Part shown: positions 9,042-17,249 of the stretch, piece by piece | How the letters are laid out: each line of letters starts with the position of its first letter | How positions within the stretch are numbered: position 1 is the stretch's first letter | Assembly: GCF_030816195.1 (NCBI RefSeq) | Contig: NZ_JAUSXS010000001.1 | Location: forward strand, 3,557,501-3,621,500 | DNA: 64,000 bases | Direction: 5' to 3' | Source: Pseudomonas sp. W4I3 | GTDB lineage: Bacteria > Pseudomonadota > Gammaproteobacteria > Pseudomonadales > Pseudomonadaceae | The notes under the pieces: model-generated | Told to the model about the DNA's origin: nothing | The model's input: only the letters and a program-made list of their open reading frames with translations | Databases searched by the model: none | Translations under genes and position numbers: made by a program

Positions 9042-9302
9042 ATGAACCACACCACCCCGGATTTGCCATGCGCCTGCCCAGGCTGCACGTGTCAGGTCAG
9101 CGATGCCGCCCGCCATGAGCGCGACGGCAAAGCGTACTGCAGCCAGGCCTGCGCCGACCTGCATCCACAAGGCCAGGCGTGCCCCAGCGCCGAATGCCAC
9201 TGCGAGTCGAATGTGCGGGTGCAGGACCGTGCAGTCAGCGACAGCCAGCTCGATGAGGCTATCGAAGAAACCTTCCCGGCCAGCGATCCCATTTCGCCTT
9301 GA
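9042..9302 (+). CDS. bacterial metallothionein with a C-terminal ETFPASDP tail
   Basis: An 86-residue protein starting at ATG 9042 (GGAGG 6 nt upstream). Residues about 9-52 hold nine cysteines in the order CACPGCTC, YCSQAC and ACPSAECHC, with the RDGKAYC segment typical of bacterial metallothioneins of the SmtA/PmtA type, which chelate Zn, Cd or Cu in the cytoplasm. Typical family members end soon after the last CHC. Here an extra tail of about 30 residues finishes DEAIEETFPASDPIS, a motif that recurs at the ends of small proteobacterial stress proteins. The tail has no Cys and its role is unknown. Confidence 0.88.
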   Translation: MNHTTPDLPCACPGCTCQVSDAARHERDGKAYCSQACADLHPQGQACPSAECHCESNVRVQDRAVSDSQLDEAIEETFPASDPISP

Positions 9303-9420
9303 TCATGGCGAACCACTTGCGGGACCAAGCGGCTCCCGCAGGTGGATCTGCGGTTGGAGTTGACAGCACGCCGCCATCCTCCCCACCCTGCTGCTCTGCC
9401 CGCCCTGCCCCGAGGCCGCC

Positions 9421-10326
9421 TTGGACTATTTCGCCGCCCTGACCGCCTTCGTCGAAGCCGCCGAAGGCAACAACTTTTCCCGCGCAGCCGAGCGCCTGGG
9501 CATCAAGGCCTCGACCGTTTCTCGCTACGTGAAAGACCTTGAGCAGGATCTCGGCATTGCGCTGTTCAACCGCTCCACGCGTACGTTGCACCTGACCGAA
9601 GGTGGCCAGACGTTCCTGACACATGCGCGCACCGTGCTCGATGAGCTGGAACATGCCAAGGCGGCCACGTCTGCGTTGAACCAGCACCCACGCGGACTGT
9701 TGAAGCTCAACTTGCCTCCCGCCTTTGCCCGTCATCATATCCTTCCGGCGCTGAACGACTTCCACCTGCGCTACCCGCAAATCAGTATTGAATTGGTGCT
9801 GGATAACACCCAGGTCAACCTGATCCACGCCGGTGTCGATCTGGCCATTCGCGTCGGCGCCCTGGCCGATTCCACGTTGAAAGCGCGCAAGCTCTGCGAT
9901 GGCCACTACTGCCTGGTGGTCAGCCCGGCGTTTGCGATGCAGCACCCTCCTGCGTCCACGCCAACCGATCTTGCGTCTATGCCCGCCGTACTGGGCACCA
10001 GCCCCGTGGGGGATATCACCTTCGTAAACCAGGGCCGCAAATCGACGCTGGTGCACGGCGACTGTATTCGGATAAACGACCTGGACGCGCAACTCATAGC
10101 CGCGCGCCAGGGCCTGGGGTTTGCGCTGTTGCCAAACTGGCTGGTGGCGCAAAGCATCAAGGCCGGCGAGCTGGTGGTCTGGCTGCCGCAATGGCGCATC
10201 CAGGGTGTGGAACGCGAGTTTGCCGTGTGGTTTGTCTACCCGCCCAAGCGGATTGTGTCGTCCAAGGTCCGCTGTTTTATCGACTTTATGGTTGAGCGCC
10301 TGGGCGAGACGCCGGACTGGAATTGA
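9421..10326 (+). CDS. LysR-family transcriptional regulator
   Basis: The 301-residue protein begins with TTG at 9421, since no ATG precedes the first helix. It has an N-terminal winged HTH (AAERLGIKASTVSRYVKDLEQDLGIALFNRSTRTLHLTEGG) followed by a two-lobed effector-binding domain. The weak start and TTG codon imply low expression, usual for regulators. Its stop is 1 bp from the stop of the convergent cupin gene. That places it next to the cupin/monooxygenase/binding-protein set at 10.3-13.7 kb, but not divergent from it, so the target is inferred only. Confidence 0.88.
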   Translation: MDYFAALTAFVEAAEGNNFSRAAERLGIKASTVSRYVKDLEQDLGIALFNRSTRTLHLTEGGQTFLTHARTVLDELEHAKAATSALNQHPRGLLKLNLPPAFARHHILPALNDFHLRYPQISIELVLDNTQVNLIHAGVDLAIRVGALADSTLKARKLCDGHYCLVVSPAFAMQHPPASTPTDLASMPAVLGTSPVGDITFVNQGRKSTLVHGDCIRINDLDAQLIAARQGLGFALLPNWLVAQSIKAGELVVWLPQWRIQGVEREFAVWFVYPPKRIVSSKVRCFIDFMVERLGETPDWN

Positions 10327-10327
10327 C

Positions 10328-11260
10328 TCAACTGAAGCGGATATCCAAGGCGCGCAGGTAGGTTTGCAGCCCCGCGTCCTGAATCGGGATCAGGAACGCC
10401 TCGCTATTGGATTCATTGAAATGCGCATGCCAATACCCCGGCGGCGTGACGAATGCCAGGCCGGGCGACCAGTCGACGCGCACCGGGTTGCGGATCTGCC
10501 CGTCGGTGTCCAGCTCGGTGCCTACCAGGGAGTAGCAACCTGGCGGGCAATCAATGATGAAGTCCAGGGCAATCGACTGATGCCGGTGGGGCTTTTGCAC
10601 CGACCCGGCCGGCAGGATTCCGTACATCGCCCACAACACGTGCGTGACAGTGCGCGTTTGCGGGAAGTGGCGGTTGCCCAGCAGGATACTGATGCGGCTG
10701 CGGTCCTGGGCGCGAGGATCGTCCGCCGCTTCGCGCAGCTTTGTGTTGGCCAGTTCCGCCGGGTACAGCGTTGGGGTAAAGCGATCTGCGCTGCGTGTCA
10801 CCCCCAGGTAACGCAACAACGGCTCATCGTGCACATAGTAAAGCCGCGCATCCTCGGTGGCGCTCAAGTGCGCCGCGTGCAATCCCGGCAGCGCGATAAA
10901 GCAGCCCGTGGACCAGTGAATCTGATGCTCGGCCTGGGTCACGCTGCCCTCCCCGGCAATCACGTAGAACACCTGGGACGTGGCGTTGGGTTGTAGGGTC
11001 AGTGTGTCGCCACGGTTAAGCCGCACGAAGTTCGCGCACAGCCCGGGCCCCGTGGCCGGGCCCTCACAGCCGAGAGCGTCGCTGAGGTCCAGCGGGACAA
11101 TGCGCGAAGGCCCCCTGTCATACAGCGAAGCAGGAAAGCTGTGGTAGGGAATGCGCGGTATCAGATTGGCACTGATGGGGTTGGCGGCCTTGCTGTACTC
11201 GAAGTACTCGGCGTCCACCTGGTGGGTATCGGCCAACGCGGGGTTGAATTCACGGTTCAT
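10328..11260 (-). CDS. bicupin protein, gentisate 1,2-dioxygenase-like
   Basis: A 310-residue protein with two cupin barrels. The first (about residues 75-140, SQVFYVIAGEGSVTQAEHQIHWSTGCFIALPG) lacks the full metal-binding set. The second carries HRHQS and a later WHAHFNES. The start at 11260 follows GAGGTGA, and an upstream in-frame ATG at 11335 has no such site. Sequence style (LPAGSVQKPHRHQSIALDFI) is that of gentisate/1-hydroxy-2-naphthoate dioxygenases, Fe(II) ring-cleavage enzymes, but gentisate cannot be assumed. It follows the FMN monooxygenase gene in the same orientation (166-bp gap), so an oxygenase pathway is plausible. Confidence 0.75.
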   Translation of the reverse strand: MNREFNPALADTHQVDAEYFEYSKAANPISANLIPRIPYHSFPASLYDRGPSRIVPLDLSDALGCEGPATGPGLCANFVRLNRGDTLTLQPNATSQVFYVIAGEGSVTQAEHQIHWSTGCFIALPGLHAAHLSATEDARLYYVHDEPLLRYLGVTRSADRFTPTLYPAELANTKLREAADDPRAQDRSRISILLGNRHFPQTRTVTHVLWAMYGILPAGSVQKPHRHQSIALDFIIDCPPGCYSLVGTELDTDGQIRNPVRVDWSPGLAFVTPPGYWHAHFNESNSEAFLIPIQDAGLQTYLRALDIRFS

Positions 11261-11426
11261 CAGGCTCACCTCAGTCTGCGGCGGGTATGCGCGGCGTCGT
11301 TGAGTGCGCTGCGCGGGTGAGTGGACTATAGGCATAAGCCCGCCGGCGGATTAATCCCTCGATTCGCACAGCAGTTGTGCCAAACGGGGATGTTTGGCGT
11401 TCACCGCTGTGCCAAGGAGCGCCGAC

Positions 11427-12749
11427 TTAACGGCGCGCAAACGCAGGAATGTCCAGCCCCAGGCTATCGCGCAACGTCTTGCCTTCGTATTCGGTGCGGT
11501 AGACACCGCGCTCCTGCAGCAACGGAATGACCTGCCGCGTGAACCGGGCAAATTGCTCCGGGTGCCCGATGTAAATGTTGAACCCATCCACGGCCTGCGC
11601 CTGCAGCCAGTCCGCCATTTTTTGCGCAACCGTGTCGGCCGTGCCGGTGAAAGCCCCAGGTCGCAGCTGTCGGCCAAACTCCACGGCCTGGCGCAGGCTG
11701 AACCCCTGCTCGCGGGCCTGATCGGCGATGCGTTTGGCTGCCGTGAAAAAGCTGCTGCGCGCCGCCTCCAGGCTCTGCTGGGGAAACGGCGCATCGAGGT
11801 CGTACTGGCTGAAGTCATGCCAGCCGAAATTACGCCCGAACTCTTTGAGCGCAAGCTCGAAACTGTGATCGGTCTGGTGATAATGGCGCTCGATTTCACG
11901 GGCGTGCTCATCGGTGTCGCCGACATACACCTCGGCACCCGGCATGATCAACAGTTGCTCCGGATCGCGGCCTGCGGCCACTGCCCTGCCCTTTATATCC
12001 CGATAAAACGCCTGGCCCTGCTCGATGCTGGCCGCATGGGTGAAGATCACATCGGCGGTCGCGGCGCCCAGGTCGCGGCCTTGCTCGGAATCCCCGGCCT
12101 GGAAGATCACCGGCTGCCCTTGGGGTGAGCGCTGGATATTCAGCGGGCCGGCCACCGAAAAGTGCTCGCCCTGGTGATTCAGCTGATGGAGTTTGCTCGG
12201 GTCGAGAAACTGCCCGGTGGCGCGGTCGCGCACAAACGCGTCGTCCTCGTACGAGTTCCACAGCCCCTGCACCACCTGCACATGTTCGGCGGCGCGGCCG
12301 TAGCGCGTGGTGTAGTCATAATGCTCGTCAAGGCTGTAATTGCTGGCAGTGCCGGCATCACCGCTGGTTACCACGTTCCAGCCGGCACGGCCTTTGCTGA
12401 TCAAATCCAGGGACGCCAGGCGCCGCGCAACGTTATACGGCGCGTTGTAGGACGTGGTCAGCGTACCCACCAGGCCGATATGCCGCGTACTCACGGCCAG
12501 TGCCGATAACAGCGTCAGTGGTTCCAGGCGATTGAGGTAATGAGAAGGCGAGCCTGGGGTGATGAATTGGCTGTCGACGATAAAGATCAGGTCGAACAAC
12601 GCCGCCTCGGCCTGGCGTGCGATGTCGATGTACCAGTCGATGTTAACGCTGGCGTCGGCCGGCAACTGCGGATCGAGCCACAGGTTATGGCGGCCCGGAC
12701 CACCGCAACCCATGGTCAAGGCGCCCAGTTTGAGCTGTCGTTTGGTCAT
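11427..12749 (-). CDS. FMN-dependent monooxygenase, NtaA/SnaA/DszA family
   Basis: A 440-residue luciferase-fold flavin monooxygenase. Family signatures include LGALTMGCGGPGRHNLW at the N-terminus, FIVDSQF, RHIGLVGTLTTSYNAPYNVARRLASLDLISKGRAGWNVVTS and QAGDSEQGRDLGA. Members use reduced FMN supplied by a separate reductase to oxidise chelators, sulfones or similar compounds. No reductase is adjacent. The gene lies 23 bp downstream of a sulfonate-type binding protein, pointing to scavenging of a sulfur- or nitrogen-containing organic compound rather than central metabolism. Confidence 0.9.
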   Translation of the reverse strand: MTKRQLKLGALTMGCGGPGRHNLWLDPQLPADASVNIDWYIDIARQAEAALFDLIFIVDSQFITPGSPSHYLNRLEPLTLLSALAVSTRHIGLVGTLTTSYNAPYNVARRLASLDLISKGRAGWNVVTSGDAGTASNYSLDEHYDYTTRYGRAAEHVQVVQGLWNSYEDDAFVRDRATGQFLDPSKLHQLNHQGEHFSVAGPLNIQRSPQGQPVIFQAGDSEQGRDLGAATADVIFTHAASIEQGQAFYRDIKGRAVAAGRDPEQLLIMPGAEVYVGDTDEHAREIERHYHQTDHSFELALKEFGRNFGWHDFSQYDLDAPFPQQSLEAARSSFFTAAKRIADQAREQGFSLRQAVEFGRQLRPGAFTGTADTVAQKMADWLQAQAVDGFNIYIGHPEQFARFTRQVIPLLQERGVYRTEYEGKTLRDSLGLDIPAFARR

Positions 12750-12772
12750 GTCGGATCGATTCCTTGGCGTGT

Positions 12773-13729
12773 TCAGGGCTGGGTTTGCGCGACGGCGGGC
12801 TGCAGGGCCGCGCTGAATGACGGGTCAAACAGGCTGGCGGCCGGGTAAGACTTGACCAGCCCTTGGCTGGCGAAAAAGTCCACGGTCTTTTGCGCCTCGA
12901 CAGGCGCCTGGGCGCTCAGCGGTTCGACCGTGGTGCGTGCCCTTGCAAACCAGACGCGTGCTATTTCGGCGTCGGCGCGGGTGCGTTTGGCCCACGCGTC
13001 AGCGTAGGCGTTGGTGTTGGCCGGGTTCTGGCGCGCCCAGTCGCGGGCTTTTTTCAGGCGCTGGAGGAAATCGCCGATGGGCGCACGCTTGCTGTCGATC
13101 GCCTTGGCGTTGGCGGCGACGAAGCTCTGCGCGGGAATCAAGCCCTCGGCCGTCGCGAGTACCCGAGCACCCTGGCGTTCCTGCTGGGTAACGTAGGGTT
13201 CCCAGGTGGCAATGACGTCGACCGAGCCGCCTTCCAGCGCATGGGAGGCGTCCAGTGCGCTGAGGTAGCGCAACTCCAGCGAGTCGCGGGCGACGCCGGC
13301 TTTATCCAAGGCGCTCAACAGCAGTTGCTGGCTCCAGGAGCCTTTCCAGATGGCTGCGCGTTTGCCCGCAAGGTCCGCCAGGCTGTGGATCGACGAATCC
13401 TGCCTGACCAGAATGGCCACCCCCGCCAGGTTTTGCCGACTCACCGCAATCACCTTGATCGGTGCGCCCAATGCGCCCAGGAACAACACCGGTGCGTCAC
13501 CGAGCAGGCCGATGTCCAGGCTGCCGACATTGAGCGCTTCGGCCACCGGCGATCCGGCCGTGAATTGCTTCCACTCAAGGGTGTAGGGCAGATCGTCAAG
13601 CACCCCTGCCGCTTCCATCACCGCTTGGGCGTTGTAGCTTTGATCGCCCACCACCAGCGTTTGCGCGTGAGCGCTCAGGCAGAGCAATGCGGTGGCAATG
13701 CCAGTCGCCAGTTTTTTCAGGTAACACAC
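12773..13729 (-). CDS. ABC transporter substrate-binding protein, aliphatic sulfonate/nitrate type (SsuA-like)
   Basis: A 318-residue protein with a signal peptide (LATGIATALLCLSAHAQ) and the NMT1/SsuA-type lobes (SLDIGLLGDAPVLFLGALGAPIKVIAVSRQN, LAGKRAAIWKGS, VDVIATWEPYV). The start is GTG at 13729, supported by GGAGAC 5 nt upstream. It should deliver an oxyanion or sulfonate-like ligand to an ABC importer, but no permease or ATPase gene is adjacent. It is first in the run that continues to the FMN monooxygenase and cupin, behind an AT-rich region with a palindrome. Confidence 0.87.
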   Translation of the reverse strand: MCYLKKLATGIATALLCLSAHAQTLVVGDQSYNAQAVMEAAGVLDDLPYTLEWKQFTAGSPVAEALNVGSLDIGLLGDAPVLFLGALGAPIKVIAVSRQNLAGVAILVRQDSSIHSLADLAGKRAAIWKGSWSQQLLLSALDKAGVARDSLELRYLSALDASHALEGGSVDVIATWEPYVTQQERQGARVLATAEGLIPAQSFVAANAKAIDSKRAPIGDFLQRLKKARDWARQNPANTNAYADAWAKRTRADAEIARVWFARARTTVEPLSAQAPVEAQKTVDFFASQGLVKSYPAASLFDPSFSAALQPAVAQTQP

Positions 13730-13860
13730 GTTCGTCTCCAGATGCCGTGAGGCACGTCAAGTCGATCCGCGCGTGCGGTCTCGGTAAGGGTTGTAAGGGG
13801 CAACGATGAGGTTATAAGCAAGACATGTAAAATATTTATATTGCATAACGTAATTCGATA

Positions 13861-13881
13861 AAAATGCACATATTGCATTTT
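13861..13881. promoter_or_regulatory. AT-rich palindrome upstream of the sulfonate-type binding protein
   Basis: Perfect 8-bp arms AAAATGCA and TGCATTTT flank CATAT at 13861-13881, inside an unusually AT-rich stretch (about 13800-13885) that also holds a further TTGCATAA. It lies about 130 bp upstream of the GTG at 13729 and about 135 bp upstream of the divergent gene at 14016. AT-rich inverted repeats like this are typical of LysR-type sites, and CysB control would suit a sulfur-scavenging cluster, but the factor is a guess. Confidence 0.4.
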
Positions 13882-14015
13882 GTTGAGCCATCGCCGCGCA
13901 AGAGACATTGCCCGCGCTCAAACGTCATAAACCCCCGGCCCTCTGCGTGGTAATCTCACGCCACCACGAATAGACATTGATCGTCACTTGACGATGACCA
14001 AAGCCAGGAAAGAAC

Positions 14016-14885
14016 ATGCCCAAGATCTCTCACTCAGCGCTGCGCCGTAACTTTCGCGAACTGCTTGCCAAGCCCATCTGTGTTGAAACCGCCTCGGTAT
14101 TCGACCCCATGTCTGCCCGTATCGCGGCTGACCTGGGTTTTGAGGTGGGTATCCTCGGCGGCTCCGTCGCCTCCCTGCAGGTACTGGCGGCCCCTGATTT
14201 TGCGTTGATTACCCTGAGTGAGTTCGTCGAACAGGCCACCCGTATCGGCCGCGTTGCGCAATTGCCGGTCATTGCAGACGCCGACCACGGCTACGGCAAT
14301 GCGCTCAACGTGATGCGTACGGTTGAAGAGCTGGAACGCGCCGGCGTTGCGGCCTTGACCATTGAAGACACCCTGCTGCCCGCGCAATTCGGGCGTAAAT
14401 CCACGGACCTGATCTCCGTCGAAGAAGGCATCGGCAAGGTCAAGGCGGCCCTCGAAGCGCGTGTCGACCCTGAACTGTCGATCATTGCCCGCACCAACGC
14501 TGGCGTGTTGCCTACCGAAGACGTCATCGCCCGCACTCAGGCGTATGAAAAGGCCGGCGCGGACGGGATCTGCATGGTCGGCGTCAAAGACTTCGACCAC
14601 CTGGAAAAAATCGCCGAAAACCTCAGCGTGCCGTTGATGCTAGTGACCTACGGCAACCCGCAATTGCATGACAGCGAGCGCCTGGCGAGCCTGGGTGTGC
14701 GCATCGTGGTGGCCGGGCACGGCGCATACTTTGCGGCGATCAAAGCCACTTACGACAGCCTGCGTGCGCAACGCCAGTTGACCCACAGCACCTCGAACCT
14801 CAGCGCCACCGAGCTGACCCACACCTACACCTTGCCGGAAAGCTATGTGGCGTGGGCTGAAGAATTCATGGATGTGAAAGAGTAA
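14016..14885 (+). CDS. oxaloacetate decarboxylase, isocitrate lyase/PEP mutase superfamily
   Basis: A 289-residue TIM-barrel protein. It has the superfamily features of a substrate-loop segment ([22 protein letters not shown]), the Mg-binding DADHGYGNA and [10 protein letters not shown]. The length and wording match the PA4872-type oxaloacetate decarboxylase of Pseudomonas, which converts oxaloacetate to pyruvate and CO2 and, unlike true isocitrate lyase, lacks the KKCGH catalytic loop. AGGAAA precedes the ATG. It is monocistronic, with a convergent chemoreceptor gene 47 bp downstream. Confidence 0.85.
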   Translation: MPKISHSALRRNFRELLAKPICVETASVFDPMSARIAADLGFEVGILGGSVASLQVLAAPDFALITLSEFVEQATRIGRVAQLPVIADADHGYGNALNVMRTVEELERAGVAALTIEDTLLPAQFGRKSTDLISVEEGIGKVKAALEARVDPELSIIARTNAGVLPTEDVIARTQAYEKAGADGICMVGVKDFDHLEKIAENLSVPLMLVTYGNPQLHDSERLASLGVRIVVAGHGAYFAAIKATYDSLRAQRQLTHSTSNLSATELTHTYTLPESYVAWAEEFMDVKE

Positions 14886-14932
14886 ATGGTGTGCCGGTGC
14901 TGGTCTTGACGATCGGCACCGGGGGCGAGCTT

Positions 14933-16303
14933 TTAATGGACCGGCATTATCCGACCCAACCCAACCGCGGCCTTGGGAATGACTTCCGACTCGTCCAGCT
15001 TGGACGCAAACATGCTCACCGCCTGCACCGCATCGCTGGTGCTGGTGCGGATCTGCAAAATCACCGATCCGGCCTGATCGGCCAGGTTCACGCCGCGCTG
15101 CGCTCCTTCCTGGGTGGCGTTCATGCTGCTCACCGCATCACGGGTTTCGGTCAGGATCATGCCGATCATCTCAGCGATCTCCGCAGTGGAGCGGCTGGTA
15201 CGCCCCGCCAGTTGCCTGACCTCATCGGCCACCACCGCAAAGCCGCGTCCCTGATCACCGGCACGTGCCGCCTCAATGGCGGCGTTAAGCGCCAGCAGGT
15301 TGGTCTGGTCGGCAATCCCGCGAATGGTATTGACGATCGCGGTGATCTGCTCGGAACGATCGCCCAACTGCCCCACCAACCGCGCCGAAGCGCCGATATT
15401 CTCGGCAATGCGGCGCATCTCGGTGGCGGTGTCCTGAATCACCTGAGTGCCGTGTTCGGCAAAGCGCTCGGTCTCGGACGAAATATGATAAGCCCGGGAC
15501 GCCCCGCGCGAGTCTTCCTCGAACTTCTCGACACGCTCGGTGATATCGCTGGCAAACTTGACGATCTTGACCAGCTTGCCGTCGCCGTCGTAGACCGGGT
15601 TGTAACTGGCCTCCAGCCACACAACCCGGCCGTGCTTGCCGAGCCGTTTGAATTGGCCGGTAAAAAACTCACCGTTGTTCAAGCGGCGCCAGAAATCGGC
15701 GTATTCACTGCTGTTGATCAGGCCCGGTTCGCAAAACAATCGGTGGTGCTTGCCTTTGAGCTCCGCCAGCGAATAGCCCATCACCTGCTGGAAGTTGGGA
15801 TTGGCGTCCAGCACCTGGCCGCTCAAATCAAATTCAATGACCGCCATCGCCCGGTCCAGTGCGGCGAGTTTGCTGCGGGTGGCAGCTTCCTGTTCGACCT
15901 TGGCGGTGACGTCCAGCGCGTACTTGACCACCTTCAACACCTGCCCGCGCTCATCCATCAGTGGGTTATAGCTTGCCTCCAGCCAAATGGTCGCGCCGCT
16001 GCTGTGCATGCGTTTGAACGTGCCGGAGACAAACTTGCCGGCGCGCAGGTCGCTCCATAACTGAGCGTAGGCCGGGCTGCCGGTGAGGGATGGGGAGCAA
16101 AAGTCGCGATGGGACTTGCCGGCCAATTGGTCACGGCTGTAGCCCAAGGTATTCAGAAAATTATCGTTCGCACGCAACACCTTGCCGTTGAGGTCGAACT
16201 CGACGACGGCCATGGAGCGTTCGAGAGCAGCAATCAGTCCTTTGTACTCATTGACTTCGGCCGTCCTGGCCGCCAGTTCTTGTTTGAGTTTAGCGTTGAA
16301 CAT
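14933..16303 (-). CDS. soluble PAS-PAS methyl-accepting chemotaxis protein (BdlA-like)
   Basis: The 456-residue protein starts at ATG 16303 (GAGGGCGA 5 nt upstream). After a short coiled N-terminus come two related PAS domains (each beginning [22 protein letters not shown] or [22 protein letters not shown] and ending with WLEASYNP). A chemoreceptor signalling tip follows ([37 protein letters not shown]). No transmembrane helix is present, so it is cytoplasmic. This is the layout of BdlA, the P. aeruginosa biofilm-dispersion sensor. The repeated PAS units suggest internal duplication. No other chemotaxis genes are adjacent. Confidence 0.85.
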   Translation of the reverse strand: MFNAKLKQELAARTAEVNEYKGLIAALERSMAVVEFDLNGKVLRANDNFLNTLGYSRDQLAGKSHRDFCSPSLTGSPAYAQLWSDLRAGKFVSGTFKRMHSSGATIWLEASYNPLMDERGQVLKVVKYALDVTAKVEQEAATRSKLAALDRAMAVIEFDLSGQVLDANPNFQQVMGYSLAELKGKHHRLFCEPGLINSSEYADFWRRLNNGEFFTGQFKRLGKHGRVVWLEASYNPVYDGDGKLVKIVKFASDITERVEKFEEDSRGASRAYHISSETERFAEHGTQVIQDTATEMRRIAENIGASARLVGQLGDRSEQITAIVNTIRGIADQTNLLALNAAIEAARAGDQGRGFAVVADEVRQLAGRTSRSTAEIAEMIGMILTETRDAVSSMNATQEGAQRGVNLADQAGSVILQIRTSTSDAVQAVSMFASKLDESEVIPKAAVGLGRIMPVH

Positions 16304-16487
16304 GATGTCGCCCTCAGCGTGTAGAGAATCAGTCTCTAGCTCGCTATCGGCGCGGCCTTGAGCGACTTTACCTGGCGCAGGATTTTCTTTTTTGACGTCA
16401 AAAAAACTACTGACAGCCACCGTGACCCGCAGGTCCTCAGTGGTTAGACTGCCGGGCAACGTTTACGCCAACGCGAGAGGTTTTTTC

Positions 16488-16868
16488 ATGGCAAACCACG
16501 ATCTACAGTTCACCCCCGACCCGGATGCAGATTCGATCTCCTCCGACGTGATCGGCTTCAACGGCATCCTGGTCTCCACCCAGATTCCAACCCATGCCGA
16601 CGGCAGCCTGGAACTGGGCGATATCACGCTGCAAAGCGAATGCACCCTGCAAGCGCTCAAAGTCGCGCTGGAAAAAGCCGGCAGTTCCATGGACCGCGTG
16701 ATGCACCTGACCATCTACCTCACCGACATGGCCGACCGCGCCGCGTTCAACGAAGTCTACAAGCGCTTTTTCGCCAAGCCATGGCCAGTACGGGCGGCAG
16801 TGGGCGTTGCCGCGTTGGCGGTGGAAGGCATGCGTGTTGAAGTGACGGCGATGGCAGCCAAGGCCTGA
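16488..16868 (+). CDS. RidA/YjgF/Rid family protein
   Basis: A 126-residue protein starting at ATG 16488 (GAGAGG 7 nt upstream). The YjgF fold is shown by GFNGILVSTQIPTHADGSLELGDITLQSECTLQALKVALEKAGSSMDRVMHLTIYLTDM. RidA itself deaminates reactive enamine/imine intermediates and uses an Arg near residue 105 of the trimer interface. Here the matching region reads WPVRAAVGVAAL, so an Arg is present. Several Rid subfamilies exist and the substrate is not certain. The last codons are part of a 210-bp tandem duplication extending into the intergenic repeats. Confidence 0.82.
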   Translation: MANHDLQFTPDPDADSISSDVIGFNGILVSTQIPTHADGSLELGDITLQSECTLQALKVALEKAGSSMDRVMHLTIYLTDMADRAAFNEVYKRFFAKPWPVRAAVGVAALAVEGMRVEVTAMAAKA

Positions 16869-16882
16869 CTCGGTCAAAAAGA

Positions 16883-16969
16883 GTGGGAGGGGGCTTGCTC
16901 CCGATGACGGAGTGTCAGTCAGCGCATATGTGACTGACCCACCGCCATCGGGGGCAAGCCCCCTCCCAC
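16883..16969. repeat. REP doublet (REPIN-like), copy 1
   Basis: Two inverted short palindromes, GTGGGAGGGGGCTTGCTCCC on the left and its counterpart ending CCCCCTCCCAC on the right, are separated by about 45 bp containing an inner inverted pair (GTCAGTCAGCGCATATGTGACTGAC). This is the paired REP organisation common in fluorescens-group genomes and dispersed by REP-associated transposases, none of which is in this window. Confidence 0.85.
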
Positions 16970-17091
16970 ATTTGATCGCTGTGTGTCAGGGACTATGGCT
17001 TCCAGGCATCTGGGTTCATCAGGTTTTCTTCCTGTGGCAAAGCAGCATTGAAGTGACGGCGATGGTTGAAAGGCCTGACTCGGTCAAAAAT

Positions 17092-17178
17092 GTGGGAGGG
17101 GGCTTGCTCCCGATGAGGCAGTGTCAGTCAGCGCATATGTGACTGACCCACCGCCATCGAGGGCAAGCCCCCTCCCAC
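17092..17178. repeat. REP doublet (REPIN-like), copy 2
   Basis: Same architecture and nearly the same sequence as the element at 16883-16969, including the inner GTCAGTCAGCGCATATGTGACTGAC. The identical spacer and flanks show this copy arose by local duplication rather than independent insertion. It lies about 70 bp upstream of rlhA. Confidence 0.85.
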
Positions 17179-17249
17179 ATTGAGATGCCGGTCGGCCATT
17201 TCACAGCTACAATGCGCGCCTCGACCGTGACAAGCCTGACTAAAAAACT

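Larger units (their letters stand above)
16837..17179. repeat. tandem duplication of the ridA 3' end plus palindromic doublet
   Basis: Bases 16837-16970 (last codons of ridA, stop, spacer and palindromic doublet) recur at 17048-17179 with few differences. TTGAAGTGACGGCGATGG and GGCCTGACTCGGTCAAAAA appear in both copies. The offset is 209-211 bp. The second copy leaves an untranslated remnant of the ridA end. The whole 16869-17249 gap contains nothing else recognisable apart from the start region of rlhA. Confidence 0.75.

Noticed and set aside
14891..16060. 389-codon ORF on the plus strand following the oxaloacetate decarboxylase gene
   Set aside because: It is antisense to the PAS-PAS chemoreceptor, which has complete domain signatures.
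16883..17178. Regularly spaced palindromes considered as a CRISPR array
   Set aside because: Only two copies, the spacer between them is also duplicated, no cas genes are present, and the units match known REP doublets.
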